Of a stretch of 64,000 nucleotides of DNA, positions 28,921 to 36,148 are shown in pieces. The stretch spans positions 2,170,001-2,234,000 of the forward strand of contig CBDHCD010000003.1 in the NCBI GenBank assembly GCA_965260995.1, given 5' to 3'. Under the pieces are notes generated by a model that saw only the letters and a list, made by a program, of their open reading frames with translations, was not told where the DNA came from and made no database searches. The position numbers and the translations under genes were made by a program. The stretch comes from JBBROS01 sp965260995 (GTDB lineage: Bacteria; Pseudomonadota; Alphaproteobacteria; Acetobacterales; Acetobacteraceae). Each line of letters opens with the position of its first letter. The first letter of the stretch is position 1.

Positions 28921-30120
28921 CTCACCACCTATCAGTTGCTGGAACACTCCAAAGTTGTGGGATGGGCTGAAGGGTTTGGAGCAGGTTTGCGATGCGCCGT
29001 AGGCCGCGCGTGAACCACGACGTCATGCTGCGCAGGACGTTCTTCGGCTGTTGTTCCGGGCGTCTGCGTTCGGCAGGCGTGGCATGATGGACCGCATCCC
29101 ATTGTCCTGTGGACACGGCGAAGTAGAGTGCCAGCGCCATGACCAGGATGAGCCTGGCCAGCCGGTCGGGGAAGCGGATCTGGCTGTCTTCCAGGCCGAA
29201 GCCACGCGTTTTGAAGTCGGAGAACATTGGCTCAATGCCCCAGCGCCGGGCGTAGTCGAGCGTGGTGAGGTAGCCCGGGGCCTCGGACATGGCGACGATC
29301 CAGGGCTCCTCGTGGCCAGGGTCCTGGATAAGGCCGACGTTGGTGCGCACCCGGCGCGCGGTGAGCTCCACTCCCGTCAGATAAGGCGTGTCCCGGGCCA
29401 GTTTCTCAACCGAGCCTGCGTCAGCACCGTCGAGCCACACACGCAGATTGCCCTTCAATCGCAGCCGGTAGTCCCAGCCCAGCACCTGGCAGTGGGCGAT
29501 CAGAGCGGGCGTGCCGTAGAACCGGTCGCCCAGCAACCGCACACGAGCCTCTTCAGGCAACCAAGCCACTACGGTGTCGAGCAAGCCTTTCTGCACGCCA
29601 AAGCCAATGGCACCCTCGGTCTCCTCCACCCGCCAAGCCAGCGGCAAGGCGCGCTCACCCCAGCGCAGGGCCAGCATGAGGATCTGATGCCGCTCGGACG
29701 CCCGGCTCTGATCCAAGATCAGGTCCACCCGCTCGCCTGGCCCCGCTTCGGCCTGCGCCCGCGCCAACACCTCGCGTGCGAACGCCAGCATCACCGCATC
29801 GCACTCGATCAGCGGGTTCGCCAGCACGCGCACGATCCACTGGTAGCGCATGTCGATCCGGTCCGGCTGACGCGGCAGGGCGGCCGCCAGCGACATCAGG
29901 TTGGCGCTGCGCTCGCTCAGCATGGTCGCAACCAGAAGCGCCAAGTTCTCCCGCTGCGTCTTGCGCTGCCAGGGCAGCCGCTCATGCAGCACCACGCTGA
30001 TGCTCCCGGCCACATGCTCGATCCCGCCCATCCAAACACCCAATCCGTCTAGGATTGGGCCTTCATCACACCACAGGTCGGACCGTCAACCACTCGGGGC
30101 CGAAACTGATAGGTGGTGAG
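28921..30120 (-). mobile_element. IS4-family insertion sequence, 1200 bp, intact
   Basis: Bounded by perfect 17-bp terminal inverted repeats starting CTCACCACCTATCAGTT (28921-28937 and the complement at 30104-30120) and flanked by 10-bp direct repeats. It holds one transposase gene filling almost the whole element; the transposase stop codon lies inside the left repeat. Exact ends, exact repeats and an uninterrupted gene suggest a recent insertion. Confidence 0.93.
28922..30043 (-). CDS. IS4-family DDE transposase
   Basis: 373 residues. DDE catalysts: first Asp in LILDQSRASER, second in LLGDRFYG, and the glutamate in the IS4 signature YARRWGIEPMFSDFK, which fits Y-x2-R-x3-E-x6-K exactly. The following block GFGLEDSQIRFPDRLARL is typical of IS4 members. 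The start ATG lies 77 bases inside the right end; an ATG four codons later is also possible. No frameshift or stop, so it looks active. Confidence 0.92.
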   Translation of the reverse strand: MGVWMGGIEHVAGSISVVLHERLPWQRKTQRENLALLVATMLSERSANLMSLAAALPRQPDRIDMRYQWIVRVLANPLIECDAVMLAFAREVLARAQAEAGPGERVDLILDQSRASERHQILMLALRWGERALPLAWRVEETEGAIGFGVQKGLLDTVVAWLPEEARVRLLGDRFYGTPALIAHCQVLGWDYRLRLKGNLRVWLDGADAGSVEKLARDTPYLTGVELTARRVRTNVGLIQDPGHEEPWIVAMSEAPGYLTTLDYARRWGIEPMFSDFKTRGFGLEDSQIRFPDRLARLILVMALALYFAVSTGQWDAVHHATPAERRRPEQQPKNVLRSMTSWFTRGLRRIANLLQTLQPIPQLWSVPATDRW

Positions 30121-30130
30121 CGTTTCCGCC
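30121..30130. repeat. Target-site duplication, right copy (10 bp)
   Basis: CGTTTCCGCC directly outside the right end of the IS; matches 28911-28920. The following 30131-30462 belongs to the split membrane gene, and 30463-30609 shows no gene. Confidence 0.9.
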
Positions 30131-30609
30131 CAAGGCCAGGCGGCGAAAGCAGCCGAGTTGTCTCGAGGTTGAACAACTTGCGACAGGTAATCGCTCCGCT
30201 TCCAAGTGAAACGAACTTTTTCCAGTGTGATATCAGCGTGGATCAGCATGGCGAAGACGGAGCAAGCAATCACAGGAGCAATCAGCACAGATAAGCTGCG
30301 CTTCCATCGACGGGTCGCCACATTGAGAATGAGGGCACAAGTCAAATAAGGCAGAAGAACAATGAACGGGACAACAATAATCAGAATGATCGCGAAATAA
30401 AAATTGTATATGTCGTCCAAATCAGATCCACAAACAGCAAAAAATGTGGGAGCGAAAGACAAGACCGTGTATCGAACAGAAAATTGTCCGGCCCGTGTTC
30501 GAACGTTGGCTCAGGTTCATCGTTGTCGTTTGGAATAGCTGTTTCTGTCACCGTGCACGATCAATACGGCACCGACATGGAAATCTACAAGAACATTTTG
30601 TTTGGCTGA

Positions 30610-30684
30610 TGGTAGCAGCGGAGGGATTTGAACCCCCGACCAAGGGATTATGATTCCCCTGCTCTACCACTGAGCTACGCTGCC
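30610..30684 (-). tRNA. tRNA-Met (anticodon CAT, elongator type)
   Basis: 75 bases: acceptor GGCAGCG (30684-30678) with CGCTGCT (30620-30614), discriminator A, encoded CCA. The anticodon loop ATCATAA gives CAT. The D arm GCTC-AGTGGTA-GAGC and T arm GGTTCAAATCC are regular. It lacks the G-C rich anticodon stem of the initiator, so it is an elongator Met tRNA (a lysidine-type tRNA-Ile2 is the other choice for CAT). A lower-GC patch starts beside it. Confidence 0.92.
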
Positions 30685-30727
30685 TAGTCCGTCGGAGGCG
30701 GCGGTATGCCGCAGGGCACCGCCGGCG

Positions 30728-31816
30728 TCAATGCCGCCCAGGTGCCGCCCAGAGCCGCCCAGGTGCCGCGATGAAGCCCCCGCCCAGCACGCGCGACCCG
30801 TCGTAAAGCACGCAGGCTTGGCCAGGTGCGGCCAGCGCCGGATCATCCAGCGTCACCTCCGCTCCTTCGCCATCTGGACGCACCGTCGCCCCGTGCGGGG
30901 CCTCGCGCGCGCGCAGCTTCACCGTGCAGCGCAGGAGGGAGGGATCAGCCAGCCAGTTCATCTCCCGCAACCGGACTGCCCGGCCCGCCGCCGTCCGCGG
31001 CCCGACCACCACCCGGCGCGCGCCGGGCTCCACCGCCAGCACGGCCTGCCGCGCGCCGCCATCGAAGCTGGCCGGGCCCAGCCCCCTGCCCTGCCCGACC
31101 GTGTAACCGCCGACGCCCCTGTGCGCGCCCAGCACGCGGCCGTCCCGCGTCACGATCTCGCCCGGCGCGGCCGCGTCGGGGCGTAGCGCCGCGACCAGCC
31201 CGGCGTAGCGCCCGTCCGGCACGAAGCACAGATCCTGGCTGTCCGGCTTGGCCGCCACCGGAAGCCCGAGCCGGGCTGCCTCGGCGCGCACGGCCGCCTT
31301 GTCCGGCATGTCGCCCAACGGGAAGCGGGTGAACGCCAACTGCTTCCGGGTGGTGGCGAACAGGAACCAGCTCTGGTCCCGCGCCGGGTCGGCGGCGCGG
31401 TGCAGCTCGGGGCCGGACGCGCCCTCGACCCGGCGGACGTAATGGCCAGTGGCGAGCGCCTCCGCGCCGAGGTCGCGCGCCAGGCCCAGCAGGTCGGTGA
31501 ACTTCACGCTCATGTTGCAGCGGACGCACGGCACCGGCGTCTCGCCCGCCGCGTAGCTGTCGGCGAACGGCTGGATCACCGCGGCGCGGAACCGCGCCTC
31601 GCGGTCGATCACGTAATGCGGGATGCCGAGCCGGTCGGCGACGTCGCGGGCGTCGTGGATGTCCTGCCCGGCGCAGCACGCGCCGCGCCGGCCGCTGGCC
31701 GCCCCGGTGTCGTAGAGCTGCAACGTGACGCCGATCACCTCGTGCCCGGCCTCGGCCAGCAAGCCCGCGACCACGCTGCTGTCCACGCCGCCGGACATCG
31801 CGGCGACGATCCGCAC
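30728..31816 (-). CDS. mnmA: tRNA-specific 2-thiouridylase MnmA
   Basis: MnmA adds sulfur to U34 of tRNA-Lys, -Glu and -Gln, using ATP and sulfur relayed from a cysteine desulfurase. 362 residues: PP-loop AMSGGVDSSVVAGLL (6-20), catalytic Cys in PVPCVRCN (C97/C100), second Cys C197 in DSQDLCF, and the HYVRR and YTVGQGRGLG tRNA-binding regions. It is the last gene of the cysE-desulfurase-ferredoxin group, placing sulfur donor and user together. 43 bases separate it from tRNA-Met. Confidence 0.96.
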   Translation of the reverse strand: MRIVAAMSGGVDSSVVAGLLAEAGHEVIGVTLQLYDTGAASGRRGACCAGQDIHDARDVADRLGIPHYVIDREARFRAAVIQPFADSYAAGETPVPCVRCNMSVKFTDLLGLARDLGAEALATGHYVRRVEGASGPELHRAADPARDQSWFLFATTRKQLAFTRFPLGDMPDKAAVRAEAARLGLPVAAKPDSQDLCFVPDGRYAGLVAALRPDAAAPGEIVTRDGRVLGAHRGVGGYTVGQGRGLGPASFDGGARQAVLAVEPGARRVVVGPRTAAGRAVRLREMNWLADPSLLRCTVKLRAREAPHGATVRPDGEGAEVTLDDPALAAPGQACVLYDGSRVLGGGFIAAPGRLWAAPGRH

Positions 31817-31828
31817 CGGGCTTGTCCC

Positions 31829-32158
31829 TTACCCTTGGGCGTTGCGCGTCGCGGCCGGCAACTTGACCACGAGGCCGTCGAGGCCCGCGTTCATCACGAT
31901 CTGGCAGCCGAGCCGGCTCGTTTTCTCCAGCCCGAAGGCGAGGTCGAGCATGTCCTCCTCGTCCTCGGTCGGCTTGGCCAGCTTGCCGAACCAGGACGGG
32001 TCGACGATGACGTGGCAGGTCGAGCAGGCGAGCGAGCCTTCGCAAGCGCCTTCGATGTCGACCCCGTGCTTGTGCGCGATCTCCAGCACGCTGAGGCCGA
32101 GCGGGGCATCGACCTCGCGCGGCGCGCCGTCGCGTTCGATGAAGGTCATCTTGGGCAT
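31829..32158 (-). CDS. 2Fe-2S ferredoxin, adrenodoxin/Isc type
   Basis: 109 residues from the ATG at 32158. The cluster ligands are C-x5-C-x2-C (CEGSLACSTC) plus a later LGCQIV, the adrenodoxin/Fdx pattern. Such ferredoxins give electrons for Fe-S cluster assembly with IscS. It sits between a cysteine desulfurase (5 bases upstream) and mnmA. No iscU, iscA or hsc genes are here. Confidence 0.92.
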   Translation of the reverse strand: MPKMTFIERDGAPREVDAPLGLSVLEIAHKHGVDIEGACEGSLACSTCHVIVDPSWFGKLAKPTEDEEDMLDLAFGLEKTSRLGCQIVMNAGLDGLVVKLPAATRNAQG

Positions 32159-32163
32159 CTCTA

Positions 32164-33327
32164 TCAGGCCTCGATCGGTTCCAGGGCGGCGTCCGCGAGC
32201 CGCTCCGCCGCGAAGTCCACGTCGGCCGCCGAGGTAAAACGTCCGAGGCCGATGCGCAAGGTGCGGGACGCGGCCTCGTCCCCGAGGCCGAGGGCGCGCA
32301 GCACGTAGCTGGGCTCGACGGCGGCCGAGCTGCACGCCGAGCCGGTCGAGACGCACAAGTCCGGGATGGCCGCCATCATCGCCAAGGCCGGCGCCGGGAA
32401 GGTGATGTTGAGGTTGCCCGGGACGCGGCGGCGCCAGTCGCCGTTGACCTGAAGCCCGGGCACCCGGCGGCGCAGCCCGTCCAGCAGGCGGTCGCGCAGC
32501 CCCGTCAGTCGCACGGCTTCCTCGCCCATCTCCAGCCCGGCCAGCCGACAGGCCTCGCCGAGGCCGACCACGAGCGGGGTCGGCAGCGTGCCGCTGCGCA
32601 GGCCGCGCTCCTGCCCGCCGCCGGAGAACAGCGGGGCGAGGCGGACGCGGGGCCGGCGGCGGACGTAAAGCGCGCCGACGCCCTTGGGACCATAAAGCTT
32701 GTGGCCGCTGATGCTGACCAGATCGAGACCCTGGGCGGCGACGTCGAGCGGGATCTTGCCCACCGCCTGCGCCGCGTCGGTGTGGAACAGCGCGCCCGCG
32801 CCGCGCGTGAGGGCCGAGACGGCGGCGAGGTCCTGGATGACGCCCGTCTCGTTGTTGACCGCCATGACGCTGACCAGCAGCGTCGGCGTCCGCAGCGCCT
32901 GTTCCAGCGCTGCCGGGTCGAGCAGGCCGTCCGGGCGGACCGGGAGCACGACCGGCTCGAAGCCTTCGCGGCCGAGGTCGGCGATGCTTTCCAGCACGCA
33001 TTTGTGCTCGGTCGCGACGGTGATCACGCGGCGGCGGGGATCATCCATCGCGGCGGCGTGCCGGGCCGCGCCCTTGATGGCGATGTTGTTGGCCTCGGTC
33101 GCGCCGGAGGTCAGGATGATCTCGCGCGGCTCCGCCCCGATCAAGGCAGCGACCTCGGCCCGGGCCGCCTCGACCGCCCGCTCCGCGTCCTGGCCCATGC
33201 GGTGTTCGGCGCTGTGCGGGTTGCCGAACCGCTCGGTGAACCACGGCAGCATGGCGTCCAGCACGCGCGGGTCGCAGGGAGTGGTTGCCTGGTTGTCGAG
33301 GTAGATCGGGCGGTTCGGACGCATCAA
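32164..33327 (-). CDS. iscS: Cysteine desulfurase, IscS type
   Basis: 387 residues of the aminotransferase class V family. PLP lysine in SISGHKLYGPKGVGALY, NNEIG-like block VMAVNNETGVIQD, and the catalytic loop Cys in STGSACSSAAVEPSYVLRALG, the group I (IscS/NifS) pattern. It takes sulfur from cysteine as a persulfide and passes it to MnmA or Fe-S assembly. It follows a second, shorter desulfurase paralogue, 62 bases upstream on the same strand. The IscS name rests on this loop and the neighbours. Confidence 0.9.
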   Translation of the reverse strand: MMRPNRPIYLDNQATTPCDPRVLDAMLPWFTERFGNPHSAEHRMGQDAERAVEAARAEVAALIGAEPREIILTSGATEANNIAIKGAARHAAAMDDPRRRVITVATEHKCVLESIADLGREGFEPVVLPVRPDGLLDPAALEQALRTPTLLVSVMAVNNETGVIQDLAAVSALTRGAGALFHTDAAQAVGKIPLDVAAQGLDLVSISGHKLYGPKGVGALYVRRRPRVRLAPLFSGGGQERGLRSGTLPTPLVVGLGEACRLAGLEMGEEAVRLTGLRDRLLDGLRRRVPGLQVNGDWRRRVPGNLNITFPAPALAMMAAIPDLCVSTGSACSSAAVEPSYVLRALGLGDEAASRTLRIGLGRFTSAADVDFAAERLADAALEPIEA

Positions 33328-33389
33328 GCGGATATGGCGCGCGGCGGCCGGCCGCGAAAGGGGCCAGGCGGCGGATGGTCGCGGACGGG

Positions 33390-34460
33390 CTATGCGGCCC
33401 GGCGCGCGAGCCGCGCGGCCATCGCGGCGTAGGCGGCGGCGAACGCGTCAACGTCGGCCGGTGCCGCGTTCCACGGCACGCTGACCCGGATCGCTTCGCC
33501 GGCCAGCGCGCCGCAGCCCATCGCTTGCAGCACATGGCTCCTGGCCACCTTGCCGCTGCTGCACGCCGCCCCGGCGCTGACCTGGATGCCGGCGAGGTCG
33601 AGCGCGATGACCTGGGCCTCGGCCGACGCGCCGGGCAGCGCCAGGCAGGCGGTGTTGGGCAGCCGTGCCGGGCCGCCGAGGCGCACCGCGCCGTGGGCCA
33701 GCGCCGCCGCCTCGGCCGCGTCGCGCAGCGGCGCGGTGTCGGCGGCCGCGGCGCAGGCGGCGGCGGCGAACGCGGCGATGGCCGGCAGCGCCGGGGTGCC
33801 GCCGCGGCGGCCGCGCTCCTGCCCGCCGCCCGCGATCATCGGCGCGATCTCCCGGCCGCGCGCCAGCAGCAGCGCGCCCGCTCCCTTCAGCCCACCGAAC
33901 TTGTGGCCCGACAGGGCGAGGCTGTCCGCCCCGAGCGCCTCCAGGTCGACGTCGATGCGTCCCGCCGCCTGCACCGCGTCCACGTGCAGCAGCGCGCCGT
34001 GCCGGCGGCAGAGCGCGGCCGCTTGCCGCACCGGCTGCAAGGTGCCTGTCTCGTTGTTGGCGAGCATCAGGCAGAGCAGCGCCGGGCCTTGGGCGAGCAG
34101 CGGTTCGAGGGCGGCGAGGTCCGCCACCCCGTCGCCGTCCACGCGCAGAACGGCCGCGCCAGGGGCGGCGGCACGGACGGCGTCGTGCTCCGTCGCCCCG
34201 ATCACGATCCGGCGTCCCGCGCCGAGGGCGGCGATGGCCAGGGCGTCCGCTTCCGTGCCGCCCGAGGTGAACACCACGCCACCCGGCGGCGCGCCGAACC
34301 GGGCCGCGACCCGGCGGCGGGCGTCCTCCAGCAAGGCGCGGGCGGCGCGGCCGGCCGCGTGGATGCTGGACGGGTTGCCGACCAGGCTCATCGCCTCGAT
34401 GGCGGCTTGGCGCGCCTCCGGACGCAACGGCTCGGTCGCGTTGGCGTCGAGGTAGGCCAA
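33390..34460 (-). CDS. Second cysteine desulfurase family protein (NifS-like)
   Basis: 356 residues, same fold as its neighbour: MAYLDANATEPLRPEA start, NPSSIHAAGR, HDAVRAAAP, LMLANNETGTLQPV, PLP lysine in LSGHKFGGLKGAGALLL, and the loop Cys in SAGAACSSGKVARSHVLQAMG. Both key residues are present, so it should be active. It differs in sequence, being more Ala-rich and shorter in the middle, so it is an older paralogue rather than a recent copy. It may serve a separate sulfur acceptor. cysE lies 16 bases upstream. Confidence 0.88.
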   Translation of the reverse strand: MAYLDANATEPLRPEARQAAIEAMSLVGNPSSIHAAGRAARALLEDARRRVAARFGAPPGGVVFTSGGTEADALAIAALGAGRRIVIGATEHDAVRAAAPGAAVLRVDGDGVADLAALEPLLAQGPALLCLMLANNETGTLQPVRQAAALCRRHGALLHVDAVQAAGRIDVDLEALGADSLALSGHKFGGLKGAGALLLARGREIAPMIAGGGQERGRRGGTPALPAIAAFAAAACAAAADTAPLRDAAEAAALAHGAVRLGGPARLPNTACLALPGASAEAQVIALDLAGIQVSAGAACSSGKVARSHVLQAMGCGALAGEAIRVSVPWNAAPADVDAFAAAYAAMAARLARRAA

Positions 34461-34476
34461 GGCGCGAACCCCGGCG

Positions 34477-35160
34477 CTATTCCGCGGCGGGGGAGCGCTG
34501 CATCTCCGTCACGCGCGCTTCGAGCGCCAGCAGTTCGGCCCGCAGCGCCTCGATGGTGCAGACGAGCGGATCGAGCGTGCCTTCGCACGGCGTGCCGTAG
34601 GCGACGAAGGCGCGGTCCCGGCGCGGCTGGGCGCGCTTGGTCGGGTCGCGCTCGACCGGCCGGGCGGGGATGCCGACGACCGTCTCGTTGGCGTTCACCG
34701 CCTGGACGACGACGGCGTTGGCCCCGACCCGGGCGTTGTCGCCGACGGTGATGCCGCCCAGGATCTTGGCCCCGGCCCCGACGATGACGCCGTTGCCGAT
34801 CGTCGGGTGCCGCTTGCCGCGCTCGGTGCTGGTGCCGCCGAGCGTGACCTGGTGATAAAGGTAGACGTCGTCGCCCACCTCGGCCGTCTCGCCGATCACC
34901 ACGCCCATGCCGTGGTCGATGATCAGACGCCGGCCGAGCTTCGCGCCGGGATGGATCTCGATTCCGGTGAGGAACCGCCCGACGTTGGACACGAGCCGCC
35001 CGGGCACGCGCAAGCCGCGGCGGAACAACGCGTGCGCGAGGCGGTGCCACATCACCGCGTGCAACCCTGGGTAGCACAACAGCACTTCGAGCGAGGAGCG
35101 GGCGGCCGGGTCGCGCTCGCGGTAGGCTCGGACCGCCTCACGCAGAAACATGAATGCCAT
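34477..35160 (-). CDS. cysE: Serine O-acetyltransferase (short CysE)
   Basis: CysE makes O-acetylserine, the acceptor of sulfide in cysteine synthesis. 227 residues, the short form without the long N-terminal helical domain. The left-handed beta-helix has HPGAKLGRRLIIDHGMGVV, GETAEVGDDVYLYHQVTLGG and the active-site region GKRHPTIGNGVIVGAGAKILG. It heads a minus-strand group with two desulfurases, ferredoxin and mnmA, linking cysteine production to its use as sulfur donor. A strong promoter precedes it. Confidence 0.94.
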   Translation of the reverse strand: MAFMFLREAVRAYRERDPAARSSLEVLLCYPGLHAVMWHRLAHALFRRGLRVPGRLVSNVGRFLTGIEIHPGAKLGRRLIIDHGMGVVIGETAEVGDDVYLYHQVTLGGTSTERGKRHPTIGNGVIVGAGAKILGGITVGDNARVGANAVVVQAVNANETVVGIPARPVERDPTKRAQPRRDRAFVAYGTPCEGTLDPLVCTIEALRAELLALEARVTEMQRSPAAE

Positions 35161-35194
35161 GCGACAATTCCATTATGAAAACCGCGCTGGGACC

Positions 35195-35224
35195 GACTAT
35201 ATTCAGTCCGTTGCCGGGGGTCAG
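35195..35224 (-). promoter_or_regulatory. Sigma-70 promoter for cysE with overlapping palindrome
   Basis: Reading leftwards: -35 CTGACC (35224-35219), 17-base spacer, -10 TATAGT (35201-35196), 35 bases before the cysE start. A GACT-N6-AGTC palindrome (35195-35208) covers the -10 box and could be an operator. The rest of the gap (35225-35419) holds TTGACA with overlapping inverted repeats (35262-35280), possibly for the divergent hydrolase, but no matching -10. Confidence 0.5.
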
Positions 35225-35419
35225 CTTACCCTGCGTGACCGGACAACAGGTGCCTGTTTGCTTGACACGTCGTGTGACACATGGGCCGTGCAATCCGTTC
35301 TGAAAGGAAGCTAAGCTGGTTCGTGCTGCCGGGTCAAATTGGGCCGGCGATGGTTGGAATCAATTGCAGCGCGGCCGGCGAACGCCTGGTCGCGACGTGT
35401 TCAACGAGATTGGAACGAC

Positions 35420-36085
35420 ATGCCTGAGGTGATGTTCGCCGGCCCGGACGGCCGGCTCGAGGGGCGCTACCACCACTCCAAGGAGTCGAACGCTCCGCTG
35501 GCCTTGATCCTGCATCCGCACCCGTTGCACGGCGGGACGATGAACAACCGGATCGCCTACACGATGTATCAGTCGTTCCAGAAGCTCGGCTTCTCGGTCA
35601 TGCGCTTCAACTTCCGGGGCGTCGGCCGCAGCCAAGGCAAGTACGACGGCGGCTTCGGTGAGATCAGCGACGCCGCCGCGGCGCTCGACTGGATGCAGAT
35701 GGTCAACCCGAACTCGGGCGGCCTGTGGATCAGCGGCTACTCGTTCGGCGCGTTCGTCGGCATGCAGCTCCTGATGCGCCGACCGGAGATCTCCGGCTGG
35801 GTCAGCGTCGCGACGCCCGCCAGCCACTACGATTTCGGCTTCCTCGCGCCCTGCCCGTGCGGCGGGCTGATGCTGCACGGCGACGGCGACGAGCTGGTGC
35901 CCGAGCCCTCCGTGCGCAAGCTGGTGGACAAGCTCAACACCCAGAAGAACGTCCAGGTCGACTACCGCGTCTATCCCGGCGCGGACCACGTGTTCGCGTC
36001 CCACGCCGACACGGTGGGCGAGGCGATCGAGGAGCACGTCGGCCAGATCCTGGCCCGCAAGGCGCTCGCCTTCGCCGCCGACTGA
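35420..36085 (+). CDS. Alpha/beta hydrolase, small dienelactone-hydrolase-like
   Basis: 221 residues from ATG 35420. Oxyanion-region HPHPLHGGTMNN, NFRGVGRSQG, nucleophile elbow SGYSFGAFVG (GxSxG), acid in HGDGDELVP and His in GADHVFASHA give a full catalytic triad. It is the short type often found beside cysE/isc-like clusters in Alphaproteobacteria; its substrate is unknown. An upstream in-frame start at 35339 exists but adds a basic, unlikely leader. tyrS follows. Confidence 0.86.
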   Translation: MPEVMFAGPDGRLEGRYHHSKESNAPLALILHPHPLHGGTMNNRIAYTMYQSFQKLGFSVMRFNFRGVGRSQGKYDGGFGEISDAAAALDWMQMVNPNSGGLWISGYSFGAFVGMQLLMRRPEISGWVSVATPASHYDFGFLAPCPCGGLMLHGDGDELVPEPSVRKLVDKLNTQKNVQVDYRVYPGADHVFASHADTVGEAIEEHVGQILARKALAFAAD

Positions 36086-36098
36086 GCCGCGCGGCCCA

Positions 36099-36124
36099 CC
36101 CCTCCCGCTGCCTGGCGGGAGGGG
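36099..36124 (+). terminator. Strong GC hairpin between hydrolase and tyrS
   Basis: Ten-base stem CCCCTCCCGC / GCGGGAGGGG around a 6-base loop, 14 bases after the hydrolase stop. There is no T-run, so it may be a transcript-end stabiliser or a weak terminator rather than a classical intrinsic one. Confidence 0.45.
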
Positions 36125-36148
36125 GTCCCGCGTGCTACCGGGCGGCTC

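Larger units (their letters stand above)
28674..30462 (-). pseudogene. Membrane-protein gene split by an IS4-family element
   Basis: Two minus-strand pieces flank the IS: 30462-30121 (from a TTG, 114 codons) and 28910-28674. Removing the 1200-bp IS and one 10-bp target copy joins them in the same frame into a 192-residue protein (AET from the first piece, then GGAGVVRIF from the second). It has two membrane helices near the N-terminus (IILIIVVPFIVLLPYLTCAL; SVLIAPVIACSVFAMLI) and a soluble C-terminal half. Base and codon use are AT-richer than the surroundings, suggesting acquired DNA. No family recognised. The gene is broken, though a short N-terminal piece could still be made. Confidence 0.75.

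Noticed and set aside
35195..35208. E. coli-type IscR type 1 site
   Set aside because: Half-sites GACT/AGTC match but are 6 bases apart rather than 5; kept only as an unnamed palindrome.
36099..36124. Classical rho-independent terminator after the hydrolase
   Set aside because: Strong hairpin but no T-run; listed only with low confidence as a terminator-like hairpin.
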